In this document: piece after piece, positions 1 to 6,796 of the stretch | How positions within the stretch are numbered: position 1 is the stretch's first letter | Layout of the letters: every line of letters starts with the position of its first letter | NCBI GenBank assembly: GCA_030625925.1 | Contig: DAOUPY010000028.1 | Location: forward strand, 1-9,822 | Direction: 5' to 3' | DNA from: Fusobacteriaceae bacterium | GTDB taxonomy: Bacteria; Fusobacteriota; Fusobacteriia; Fusobacteriales; Fusobacteriaceae | DNA: 9,822 nt | Position numbers and translations under genes: made by a program | Notes under the pieces: model-generated | What the model was told of the DNA's origin: nothing | Seen by the model: the letters and a program-made list of their open reading frames with translations, nothing else | Database searches by the model: none

Positions 1-184
1 TTTCCACTGTACACCTTAATCGATTGTTTGAAAACAAAGTTTCAAACGACAATTGAGTTTTTAATTTACACTTTCTTTCTCTATTTAATTGCTAATGTCC
101 TATTGTTTGTCTCGCTCCTGATCGCTTTCGCTTTCCCTTGCGGACAAGAAGAAGTATACCGTGTTTACAAATTTTCGTCAATAC

Positions 185-234
185 TTTTTTTTGTTTTTTT
201 ATATCTTTTTTTGTTTTATTTGTTTTTTTCTTTC
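185..234. repeat. Low-complexity T-rich tract
   Basis: About fifty bases made almost wholly of T, broken by single G, A or C residues (T-runs of seven to nine). It lies in no gene. On the opposite strand it is an A-rich tract. It could be slippage-prone or bend the DNA, but nothing nearby shows a role. Confidence 0.7.
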
Positions 235-423
235 CAGAAACTGAGAACAAACTCAAATTCCCTTTGATTTTATTAGTGTCCAAACGACAAAACACATGCG
301 TTATTGACGGTGAAAAAATAATAAAATTTATTTTCCTTACCAAAGCGAAATAATATTTTTGTTGTTTTCTAACTTCAAGTATCTACATTTTTTTATTTTT
401 CTCCTCTCTTGGGGTGACGAATA

Positions 424-458
424 TTAGAAATTGCTTGTAAACAAAAATCAATTTCTAA
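424..458. repeat. Perfect 10-bp inverted repeat (hairpin)
   Basis: The arms TTAGAAATTG (424-433) and CAATTTCTAA (449-458) are perfectly complementary around a 15-base loop. No T-run follows on either strand, so it is not a usual Rho-independent terminator. Function unknown. Confidence 0.6.
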
Positions 459-498
459 ATGTCGGTAGGGTGAAAGAACTATATATGACCCTCATCCT

Positions 499-526
499 CC
501 TACGTTGCTCCCTCGTAGGGAGTAAC
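499..526. repeat. GC-rich palindrome with two alternative pairings
   Basis: GTTGCTCCC (504-512) can pair with GGGAGTAAC (518-526), giving nine pairs with one G-T wobble and a five-base loop. Alternatively CCTACG (499-504) pairs with CGTAGG (514-519). It is far more GC-rich than its surroundings and looks like a short dispersed intergenic repeat, comparable in style to the element at 9257-9297. No T-run follows. Confidence 0.5.
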
Positions 527-557
527 AAAGTTAGAATAATTAGTACTTTTAAATTTC

Positions 558-640
558 GAAGTTTATAGTCGTTGAGCTTCAGCAGTGGTGTTTCTACAAT
601 GACGATTGTGACTTGCCCACTAAGACAACTTATAAACTTC
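558..640. other. Nested multi-helix structure, possible structured RNA
   Basis: Four helices nest inside one another within 83 bases: GAAGTTTATA (558-567) with TATAAACTTC (631-640); GTTG (571-574) with CAAC (626-629); AGTGG (584-588) with CCACT (617-621); and ACAAT (596-600) with ATTGT (605-609) closing a GACG loop. Together they form one long arm with internal loops. It does not fit a tRNA, because there is no T-arm consensus and no unpaired 3' acceptor end. I could not match it to a known riboswitch, signal recognition particle RNA or other familiar RNA. The strand is not determined, since the helices form on both. It could be an RNA element, the end of a mobile element, or a dispersed repeat. 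Confidence 0.4.
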
Positions 641-651
641 TGGCACTTTTT

Positions 652-685
652 GGATACTTTTTCTTGCTACAGAGAAAAAGTATCC
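652..685. repeat. Perfect 13-bp hairpin
   Basis: GGATACTTTTTCT (652-664) and AGAAAAAGTATCC (673-685) are perfectly complementary around an eight-base loop. Five T residues stand just before the left arm rather than after the right arm, so neither strand has the stem-then-T order of a canonical terminator. It begins 12 bases after the nested structure at 558-640, and the two may belong together. Confidence 0.6.
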
Positions 686-772
686 CGTGTCAAAGGCGGA
701 AACTTTAGAACTTTCTGACGTAATACTCTTAATTTTGATATTCGTGAATCGAAATAAAAAAAGATTAAAGTC

Positions 773-789
773 TAAGGGTTCCACCCTTA
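773..789 (-). terminator. Small hairpin, weak minus-strand terminator candidate
   Basis: TAAGGGT (773-779) and ACCCTTA (783-789) form seven pairs with a three-base loop. Read on the minus strand, a run of seven T residues follows about ten bases after the stem. That is too far for a textbook terminator, so this is only a candidate. No minus-strand gene that it would serve is visible in the window. Confidence 0.2.
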
Positions 790-881
790 ACTGGCTCTAT
801 TTACTTTTTGATTTAGATACTATATTATACAACCAAAGTCTGGAAGAAAAAAATTAATAATAGATTTTATTTTAAAAGGTA

Positions 882-890
882 TGATAAGAT
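882..890 (+). promoter_or_regulatory. Possible extended -10 promoter for the ABC transporter
   Basis: TGATAAGAT at 882-890 fits an extended -10 element (TGn followed by TAAGAT), about 80 bases before the ABC transporter start. The -35 match is poor (TAGATT-like at 861-866). Other AT-rich hexamers lie at 932-947, so the real start of transcription is uncertain. Confidence 0.3.
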
Positions 891-970
891 AATTTCAAAG
901 TAGATCATTGGTTTTTGGAGTAAAGACCGATAATAATAGAGTATAAAAATTTAAAACCATAGGAGCTAAA

Positions 971-2677
971 ATGAACGAATTAAAATCATTTATAAAATAT
1001 TATAAACCCCATATGAAACTATTAATATTTACATTGACCTGTGCTATTTTACTTGCACTGTTAGATTTGGTTTTTCCAAAAGTAATTCAAATAGTAATAG
1101 ATAAAATAATCCCGGCAAAAGATTTAAAAACATTTTATATGATATCTGTTGGATTAATAATCATGTATTTACTGAGATATGTTGTGAGCTATTTTCAGCT
1201 GTATTACGGAAATCTCTTAGGGATAAAGATAGAGACCAAAATGAGAAAAGAATTGTTTACACATATTCAAAAATTATCCTTTAGTTATTTTGACAACAAC
1301 AAAACTGGGGTAATTATGTCAAAATTAGTCAATGATCTGAGCGGGATATCGGAGCTGGCTAACCATGGACCTATAGATCTATTTATTGCCATAATTAGAT
1401 TGGCAGGAGCATTTATACTGATGGTCAGCTTAAATGTGAAATTGACCTTGGTAATATTTTCAGTTCTTCCGTTCATGATATATTTTTCTATTACTCAAAA
1501 ATGGAAGATGAAATTGGCATTTGGGAAGACGAGAAAAAAAATAGCAGATATAAATTCTTGTGCTGAAGAAAGTATTGGTGGAATTAGGATAGTAAAATTG
1601 TTTAATAATGAAAGCTATGAAATAGAAAAATTTGAGGAGAAAAACCAGGAATTCCAAGAAGCTAAGAAAGAAACTTATAAAACTACTGCTATTTTCTTTT
1701 CGGGAATTCACATATTTATGAATCTCATGCAGTTTATAGTGGTATTTTATGGAGGTTATTTAATATTGCACGGAGAGTTAACTTACGGTATCTTAATTAG
1801 TTTTTTACTATATTCTTATAGATTCATGGAGCCTATTAGAAAGATGATGATTCTAGTTCAAAGTTATCAAAAAGGTATGGCAGGGTATAGAAGATTTCAG
1901 GGGATGATGGGAATAATACCAGAGATAAAAGAGATAGAAGATCCAACAATTTTAGAGGAGATAAAGGGAGATATAGAACTAAAAGATGTGGAGTTCTCCT
2001 ATAAAAAATCATCCTTGATTTTAAATAAATTTAATTTAAAGATAAGATCTGGAGAAAATATAGCCATAGTCGGGTCTAGTGGAGTAGGAAAATCGACTAT
2101 TTCAAATCTGATCCCAAGATTTTATGATATTGATTCTGGAATGATCACCATAGATGGAATGGATATAAGTAAGATCAAATTAAATTCTCTTCGAGAAAAT
2201 ATAGGTATTGTACCTCAAGAGGCGTTTTTATTTGGAGGTACTATAGGAGAGAATATAAGGTATGGAAAACTGGATGCAACGAAAGATGAATTGGTGGAAG
2301 CATCTAAAAAAGCTAATATATATGAGCTTATAAGAGATTTACCCATGGGATTTGATACCTTAGTAGGAGAAAGAGGGATAAAACTTTCAGGAGGACAAAA
2401 GCAAAGGATATCTATAGCTAGGATATTTTTAAAAAATCCTAAGATCTTAATATTGGATGAGGCTACAGCATCGTTAGATAATATTACGGAAAAATTAATT
2501 CAAGATGCTCTGATGACATTATCTGAAAATAGAACTACAATAACTATAGCTCACAGGCTGTCTACCATTATAAATTCTGATAGAATTGTGGTCATGGACA
2601 AAGATGGGGTAGCAGAAACTGGAACCCATGATGAGTTATTAGAATTAAAAGGATCTTATGCTGAACTTTATCGGTAG
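971..2677 (+). CDS. ABC exporter half-transporter, permease fused to ATPase
   Basis: A 568-residue protein with the layout of the MsbA/MdlB/LmrA type. The N-terminal membrane domain spans about residues 1-310, with hydrophobic helices near 15-35, 53-75, 135-155, 157-178, 240-262 and 270-290. The C-terminal nucleotide-binding domain carries Walker A GSSGVGKST (368-376), Q-loop Gln416, GERG X-loop (467-470), signature LSGGQ (473-477), Walker B ILILDE (492-497) and H-loop His528. All catalytic residues are present and the length is normal, so it should work as a dimer in the inner membrane, exporting a lipid, peptide or drug. The substrate cannot be told from sequence. The start is supported by AGGAG at 961-965. 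It has no adjacent partner gene, which favours a homodimer. It lies upstream of the riboswitch and is probably a separate transcription unit with no proven link to B12. Confidence 0.93.
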   Translation: MNELKSFIKYYKPHMKLLIFTLTCAILLALLDLVFPKVIQIVIDKIIPAKDLKTFYMISVGLIIMYLLRYVVSYFQLYYGNLLGIKIETKMRKELFTHIQKLSFSYFDNNKTGVIMSKLVNDLSGISELANHGPIDLFIAIIRLAGAFILMVSLNVKLTLVIFSVLPFMIYFSITQKWKMKLAFGKTRKKIADINSCAEESIGGIRIVKLFNNESYEIEKFEEKNQEFQEAKKETYKTTAIFFSGIHIFMNLMQFIVVFYGGYLILHGELTYGILISFLLYSYRFMEPIRKMMILVQSYQKGMAGYRRFQGMMGIIPEIKEIEDPTILEEIKGDIELKDVEFSYKKSSLILNKFNLKIRSGENIAIVGSSGVGKSTISNLIPRFYDIDSGMITIDGMDISKIKLNSLRENIGIVPQEAFLFGGTIGENIRYGKLDATKDELVEASKKANIYELIRDLPMGFDTLVGERGIKLSGGQKQRISIARIFLKNPKILILDEATASLDNITEKLIQDALMTLSENRTTITIAHRLSTIINSDRIVVMDKDGVAETGTHDELLELKGSYAELYR

Positions 2678-2800
2678 ACAATTAAAAAGTTAATACTCGT
2701 GTATCAGTCAGATTTTAGTCTGCGTCAAAACTGGTTGTATTTTATTGAAAAAAATTAATTTTTAATCAATAGAATTGATGTTTAAATGAAAATAAATAGA

Positions 2801-2829
2801 TTGAAAAAAGAAAGCAAACATGGTATAAA
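2801..2829 (+). promoter_or_regulatory. Sigma-70-type promoter of the B12 operon
   Basis: TTGAAA (2801-2806) and TATAAA (2824-2829) are separated by exactly 17 bases. TG at 2821-2822 adds an extended -10. Transcription would start near 2836, just upstream of the riboswitch, leaving a leader of about 350 bases before cbiK. Position and quality make this the likely operon promoter. Confidence 0.65.
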
Positions 2830-2857
2830 TTTAATAACAATTTAATAAATTATAATT

Positions 2858-3018
2858 TTGGTTCGATTTGTATCGATTAAAAGGGAAATAGGTGAAAATC
2901 CTACACGGTCCCGCCACTGTAAGACAGACGAAAATAGCATACCACTGAAGTAATTCGGGAAGGGCTATTAGTAGGGTGAAGTCAAGTCAGGAGACCTGCC
3001 AGATTATTTTTACGAACT
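2858..3018 (+). promoter_or_regulatory. Cobalamin (AdoCbl-type) riboswitch
   Basis: The conserved landmarks of the cobalamin aptamer appear in order. They include the AAAAGGGAA...GGTGAAAATCC segment (about 2879-2901), the GGTCCCGCCACTGTA core (2908-2921), a side stem ATAGC/GCTAT (2934-2938 with 2964-2968), and the B12 box AAGTCAGGAGACCTGCC (2984-3000). The closing helix P1 pairs GTTCG (2861-2865) with CGAAC (3013-3017). It precedes cbiK, an importer and further cbi genes, the standard targets of this RNA. By the known behaviour of the family, bound cobalamin should lower expression. The following terminator points to transcriptional control rather than masking of the ribosome binding site. 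Confidence 0.95.
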
Positions 3019-3067
3019 TGCGAGGACGAGTATGTAGACATTTGTATTTTGGTATATAAAATGTTTT

Positions 3068-3096
3068 AGGTTCCTAAGTTTTAGGAACCTTTTTTA
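3068..3096 (+). terminator. Rho-independent terminator, riboswitch expression platform
   Basis: AGGTTCCTAA (3068-3077) pairs perfectly with TTAGGAACCT (3081-3090) around a three-base loop and is followed directly by a T-run. The 5' arm AGGTTC (3068-3073) can instead pair with GAACTT (3014-3019), which contains the 3' strand of riboswitch helix P1. An inner hairpin (ACATTT 3038-3043 with AAATGT 3059-3064) would support that alternative fold. Bound cobalamin would hold P1 closed and free the terminator. Without ligand the antiterminator could form. Confidence 0.88.
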
Positions 3097-3139
3097 TTAT
3101 CTAGAAGATTAGATAAACATGGATTATGTTTGCCTGGAT

Positions 3140-3159
3140 GCAACGTCACGTTGCTTTTA
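3140..3159 (+). terminator. Second terminator-like hairpin before cbiK
   Basis: GCAACG (3140-3145) pairs with CGTTGC (3149-3154) around a TCA loop and is followed by TTTTATT. The stem is only six pairs but GC-rich. It lies between the riboswitch terminator and the cbiK ribosome binding site, so it could give a second, leaky stop or a processing or stability element. Confidence 0.35.
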
Positions 3160-3189
3160 TTCTCAAAACTAATTTAGGAGGAGAAAAAA

Positions 3190-4107
3190 ATGAAAAAAGT
3201 GTTAGTTGTGTTAGTTATGTTGACAATGGGTATTTCTTTATTTGCTAATGGAGGGAAATCAAATGATTTTGATCTGAAAAAAGGAGAGAAGAAAGCAATA
3301 TTAATGGTAAGTTTTGGGACAACGTTTCCTGAGACCAGGGAAAAAACTATAGGTGCATTGGAAAAAGAATTTAAGGCTTCTTATCCAGATTTTAAAGTAG
3401 TTACTGCTTTTACATCTAGAATAATTATGAGAAGAATCAAAGAAAATGAGGGGATTACTTATGATAATCCTAGTGAAGCATTGAAAAAATTAAAAAAAGA
3501 CGGATATACTCATGTATTGGTACAAGGTACTCATATTATGAATGCTGTTGAATCAGAAACATTAAAAATGGAAGTAGAAGAATATAAGGGTGACTTTAAA
3601 GTGTTAAAAGTAAGTACTCCATTACTGACAAGTGTAGAGGATTATAAAGAGGCTGTTAAAGCATTAAAGCCAACTTATAAAAACTTAAAGAAAAATGAAG
3701 CTGTTGTGTTTATCGGACATGGTACCCACCATCCTGGAAATTCTGCATATTCTATGTTAGAGCATGTATTTCATCAAGAAGGGATTCAAAATGCATTTAT
3801 AGGTACTGTAGAAGGATATCCTGCCTTAGATGATGTTATCGCTAGTTTAAAAAAGGCAAAAATTAAAAAAGTAGAATTATATCCATTTATGATTGTAGCA
3901 GGAGATCATGCAAACAATGATATTGCTGTAGATATGAAAGAAGAGTTGGAAAAAAATGGATTTGCTGTAAAAGTTCACTTGGTTGGATTAGGAGAAAACA
4001 AAGAAATTAGAAAGATATTTGTTGAGCATGCAGAATTTGGATTGACTCATAAGGAAGAAAATATGTTAGCTAAAAAGAAAGAATATGCAAATGGGATGCA
4101 ACCGTAG
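3190..4107 (+). CDS. cbiK: Sirohydrochlorin cobaltochelatase CbiK with signal peptide
   Basis: A 305-residue member of the CbiK family, which inserts Co2+ into sirohydrochlorin early in the anaerobic cobalamin route. The family is recognised from ILMVSFGTTFPETRE (37-51), VLVQGTHIMN (109-118), FIGHGTHHPGN (174-184), TVEGYP (206-211) and PFMIVAGDHANND (232-244). His177, Glu208 and His240 are the likely metal ligands and catalytic residues, by analogy with characterised CbiK proteins. Residues 1-19 form a typical Sec signal peptide (KK, hydrophobic core, then LFA before Asn20), so the enzyme is predicted to be periplasmic, as described for the exported CbiK of Desulfovibrio. Salmonella CbiK lacks such a leader. 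The start is firm: AGGAGGAG at 3176-3183 with a six-base gap. It is the first gene after the riboswitch, six bases before the importer permease gene. Confidence 0.93.
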   Translation: MKKVLVVLVMLTMGISLFANGGKSNDFDLKKGEKKAILMVSFGTTFPETREKTIGALEKEFKASYPDFKVVTAFTSRIIMRRIKENEGITYDNPSEALKKLKKDGYTHVLVQGTHIMNAVESETLKMEVEEYKGDFKVLKVSTPLLTSVEDYKEAVKALKPTYKNLKKNEAVVFIGHGTHHPGNSAYSMLEHVFHQEGIQNAFIGTVEGYPALDDVIASLKKAKIKKVELYPFMIVAGDHANNDIAVDMKEELEKNGFAVKVHLVGLGENKEIRKIFVEHAEFGLTHKEENMLAKKKEYANGMQP

Positions 4108-4113
4108 AAATCT

Positions 4114-5112
4114 ATGAAAAAGCATTTTAAATTATGGACAACAATTGGAATAATACTATTAATTTTTTCAATATTCTTCTATCTTCAAATGGGATATACA
4201 AAGATTCCATTGAGGGAAGTGGTAGAGAGTATGAAAGGCGGGGAGGGAACTCCTAATTGGTATATTATCCATGAAGTGAGGTTACCGAGGATTCTCACTT
4301 CGATCTTAATAGGTTCAATTTTATCCATGTGTGGGTTGGTCTTTCAAGGGGTTTTATTAAACCCCTTGGCTGATCCATATACACTGGGAATTTCTAGTGG
4401 AGCTTCATTTGGTGCAGCTCTTGCTATAATTTTGAATATAACAATTTTTGGGATTTTTAGTACACATATAGTCTCATTTATCTTTGCGATCCTCTGTCTG
4501 GCAGTGGTTATCAAGATGGGTTCCTTTGAAAGGAAGATGAATCCAACTTCTATAATATTAGGAGGTATAATAATTGGTGCTTTTTTCTCAGCAGGCTTAA
4601 GTTTTTTAAAGTATTTAGCTGATGAAGGTGTGGGAGCTATTATATTTTGGCTGCTTGGGAGCTTTACTGGAAAATCTTGGATGGAAGTCAGTATTTTAAG
4701 TGTAGTATGGGTCTTTGGATTCATATTTTTTTGTTATTATGCAGAAGATTTAAACATCCTGGCTTTGGGAGAAAAAAATGCTATTTCTTTGGGGATAAAC
4801 CCCAGTAAGATCAGGAGGATATTGTTAGTTGTCAGCTCGATCTTATCAGCAGTTGCAGTTTCTACTTGCGGAATAATAGGATTTGTGGGATTAGTAGTTC
4901 CTCATCTTCTTCGATTTATTATGGGAACAGACAATAAGAAGTTAATTATAGGTTGTGCTATATGGGGCGGCGTTATTATGGGAGCTGCCGATAATGTAGT
5001 CAGAGTAGTATTGCCAAATGACATTCCTGTAGGAGTAATTACATCATTACTAGGAGCACCTTTCTTTGCTCTTATTTTTAGGAAAAAGATGGGAGGAGGG
5101 AATCTAAGATGA
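4114..5112 (+). CDS. btuC: Corrinoid/iron-chelate ABC importer permease, FecCD/BtuC family
   Basis: A 332-residue polytopic membrane protein of the BtuC/FecCD family, the permease half of an importer for cobalamin, haem or metal chelates. Landmarks are RLPRIL (56-61), NPLADPYTLGISSGASFGA (83-101), the coupling-region sequence ALGEKNAISLGIN (217-229), GFVGLVVPHLLR (256-267) and DIPVGVITSLLGAPFF (303-318). Length is normal and about ten hydrophobic helices are visible. It starts six bases after cbiK with no clear ribosome binding site, so translation is probably coupled to cbiK. It overlaps the ATPase gene by four bases. The B12 riboswitch and cbi neighbours favour a corrinoid or cobalt-tetrapyrrole substrate, but the family also carries siderophores and haem, so the btuC name rests on context. 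Confidence 0.85.
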   Translation: MKKHFKLWTTIGIILLIFSIFFYLQMGYTKIPLREVVESMKGGEGTPNWYIIHEVRLPRILTSILIGSILSMCGLVFQGVLLNPLADPYTLGISSGASFGAALAIILNITIFGIFSTHIVSFIFAILCLAVVIKMGSFERKMNPTSIILGGIIIGAFFSAGLSFLKYLADEGVGAIIFWLLGSFTGKSWMEVSILSVVWVFGFIFFCYYAEDLNILALGEKNAISLGINPSKIRRILLVVSSILSAVAVSTCGIIGFVGLVVPHLLRFIMGTDNKKLIIGCAIWGGVIMGAADNVVRVVLPNDIPVGVITSLLGAPFFALIFRKKMGGGNLR

Positions 5113-5888
5113 TAGATATAAAAAAAATTAATTATTCTATAGATGGAACTCAAATTTTAAATAACCTGTCTTTTAACTTTAAAAAAGGTAAATTTTATGG
5201 GATATTAGGCCCAAATGGAAGTGGTAAAACTACATTTTTAGACGTTTTAAGTGGTTATAAAAATGCTCCGGATTCTGAAATTTATATAGAGAATAAGGAA
5301 TTGAAGGAATATTGCCATTTGAAATTGGCAAGAAAAATTGCAATAGTACCACAAAAATTTGATATAGTATTTCCTTTCTCTGTCTCTGATATATTGGAGA
5401 TGGGCAGGTATCCATATAAAAAAAAGTTTTTTAGTTTGCAGAAGAAAGATTATGAGATTATCGATAGGGTAGTAGAAGAGATAGGCTTAGAAGAATTTTT
5501 GGATAAAGAAATAAATGCTCTTAGTGGTGGAGAGGAGCAGAGGGTTATATTTGGCAAGGCATTGATACAGACAACACCAATTCTATTTTTGGATGAGTCA
5601 ACCTCAAATTTAGATCCTTATTATTCCCATACTTTACTCAGTCTGGTAAGAAAAAGGGTGGTAGAAGAAAAAACTACGGTTATAGGAGTATTTCATGACT
5701 TTAATTTAGCTTCACTTTATTGTGATGAAATCCTCTTATTAGAAAAGGGAAGAATTGTAACGAGCGGGAAAACCCAGGAGGTACTTAATTCAAAGGAGTT
5801 AGAAAAAGTATTTAAAATAGGATGGGAGAAATACCAGACAGAAAAGAATACATTTGTATTTCCTAAATTAGGAGGTGGTTTAGAGTGA
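5109..5888 (+). CDS. btuD: ABC importer ATPase, BtuD/FecE family
   Basis: A 259-residue nucleotide-binding subunit that would power the adjacent permease from the cytoplasmic face. Walker A GPNGSGKT is at 34-41, Q-loop Gln82 in IVPQK, signature LSGGEEQR at 138-145, Walker B ILFLDES at 158-164 with catalytic Glu163, and H-loop His196 in FHDFN. All are intact and the length is usual. ATG overlaps the permease stop by four bases (ATGA), and its own stop overlaps the next gene's GTG by four bases (GTGA). The three importer genes are therefore translationally coupled. Assignment to the importer class is secure; the exact substrate follows only from context. Confidence 0.87.
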   Translation: MIDIKKINYSIDGTQILNNLSFNFKKGKFYGILGPNGSGKTTFLDVLSGYKNAPDSEIYIENKELKEYCHLKLARKIAIVPQKFDIVFPFSVSDILEMGRYPYKKKFFSLQKKDYEIIDRVVEEIGLEEFLDKEINALSGGEEQRVIFGKALIQTTPILFLDESTSNLDPYYSHTLLSLVRKRVVEEKTTVIGVFHDFNLASLYCDEILLLEKGRIVTSGKTQEVLNSKELEKVFKIGWEKYQTEKNTFVFPKLGGGLE

Positions 5889-6784
5889 TTAAAATAATGA
5901 AATTATTATCTGTTTTTATTTTTATAACACAGCTATGCTTCCCTTCTAATAAAGAGCTGATAAGTGAATCTGGCAAAATAGTAGATCTAACAAAACCTCA
6001 TACAAGAATCATATCTCTCTATGGGGCACATACAGATATCTTGATAAGTATAGGAGCCAAAGAAAATTTAGTAGGTGTTGACAAAAGTAATACCGATCTG
6101 GGAATAGAGGTATTCTCTTATAAGGATAGTGTAGAAAAATTTTTATCTGCAAAACCGGATTTAATTTTAATAAGACCTATGATCAGAGATAGATTTAGCG
6201 GATTAATGAGATCGCTAAAAAATGCAAACCTGGCTGTGGTTACTATAAAACCTACAAAATTTGAGGAATTAGATAACTATTGGCTGACATTGGGTAGATT
6301 GAGCGGGCATGAAAAGGAAGCTATTCAATATATGGATGATTTTCATGTGAATCTGGCAAAGTTAAAGGGAAAGGCCGATTCCATACCTGCGGAGGAGAGA
6401 AAAACAGTGTTCTTTGAAGCTAGGCATAAGACCAATCAAACAACCTCCTTAGAAGGTATACCGGCTTATATTTTGGGAGTATTAGATATAGATAATATAG
6501 CTTACGATGCTGTTCCTGCAAAAAAAGGATCCAGTGTAGCTGACTTTCCAAAAGAGTTATTACTCAGCAGAGGAGAAAAGATCGACATATATTTGGCACA
6601 GTATGGAGCCATGAACAGGCCTACTGTAGATATAATAAAAACAGCACCTGGCTATAGAGCAATAAGAGCAGTAAGGGAAGAGGAAATCTATATAATAGAT
6701 GAATATGATGTGTCGAGACCAACAAATGGACTATTAGATGGAATAAAAGAAATTGGACATATTGTTTATCCAGAATATTTTTAA
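5885..6784 (+). CDS. btuF: Periplasmic substrate-binding protein, BtuF/FepB-like
   Basis: A 299-residue binding protein of the cobalamin/Fe-chelate class that would catch the substrate in the periplasm and pass it to the neighbouring permease. The N-terminus (about residues 1-22) is a hydrophobic signal sequence. There is a Cys at 18, but TQLC is a poor lipobox, so a lipoprotein is possible rather than likely. Family landmarks are RIISLYGAHTDILISIGA (41-58), NLVGVD (61-66), KPDLILI (90-96), and the C-terminal segment from VREEEIYIIDEYDVSRP (263-279) to VYPE (294-297). I chose GTG at 5885 because GGAGGT (5871-5876) lies eight bases upstream. An ATG at 5897 in the same frame would be 20 bases away. 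The gene sits 12 bases before cbiC. Confidence 0.83.
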   Translation: MIKIMKLLSVFIFITQLCFPSNKELISESGKIVDLTKPHTRIISLYGAHTDILISIGAKENLVGVDKSNTDLGIEVFSYKDSVEKFLSAKPDLILIRPMIRDRFSGLMRSLKNANLAVVTIKPTKFEELDNYWLTLGRLSGHEKEAIQYMDDFHVNLAKLKGKADSIPAEERKTVFFEARHKTNQTTSLEGIPAYILGVLDIDNIAYDAVPAKKGSSVADFPKELLLSRGEKIDIYLAQYGAMNRPTVDIIKTAPGYRAIRAVREEEIYIIDEYDVSRPTNGLLDGIKEIGHIVYPEYF

Positions 6785-6796
6785 CAGGGGGATAAA

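Larger units (their letters stand above)
1..960. other. Gene-free upstream region with inverted repeats
   Basis: I see no convincing gene in this stretch. The open frames are short, lack ribosome binding sites, and owe their hydrophobic translations to T-rich sequence. What it does hold is a T-rich tract (185-234) and several inverted repeats: an imperfect one at 26-47 (GTTTGAAAAC / GTTTCAAAC), and those listed separately at 424-458, 504-526, 558-640, 652-685 and 773-789. CpG is more frequent than GpC here (about 24 against 16 by hand count over 1-840), the opposite of the coding part of the window that I sampled. That may mean a different origin from the operon, for example decayed mobile or repeat DNA, but no transposase or other hallmark is visible. 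Confidence 0.6.

Noticed and set aside
28..267. TTG-started 79-residue hydrophobic frame on the + strand
   Set aside because: No ribosome binding site. The hydrophobic Phe/Leu content comes from the T-rich tract, and there is no recognisable motif. The same applies to the overlapping frames at 138-353 (+) and 92-343 (-).
558..640. tRNA gene
   Set aside because: Length is suitable, but the fold is one long arm, with no T-loop GTTCRA motif, no cloverleaf and a ten-pair closing stem with no 3' overhang.
652..685. Rho-independent terminator
   Set aside because: The T-run lies on the 5' side of the stem and neither strand has stem followed by T-run.
771..800. T-box-like GGGTGGAACC on the minus strand
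   Set aside because: It is only the loop and arm of a small hairpin. No T-box core continuation, specifier stem or downstream minus-strand gene is present.
1..840. Segment inserted in plain reversed (not complemented) order
   Set aside because: CpG/GpC and TA/AT ratios and the T-run before, not after, the 652-685 stem hinted at this. However, TTG/CAA outnumber GTT/AAC (about 43 to 32), as in the leader sample at 2680-2900, which argues for the orientation given. No biological process would produce it.
2690..2780. Terminator after the ABC transporter gene
   Set aside because: Only short AT-rich inverted repeats are present (for example ATCAAT/ATTGAT at 2765-2779) and no T-run follows a stable stem.
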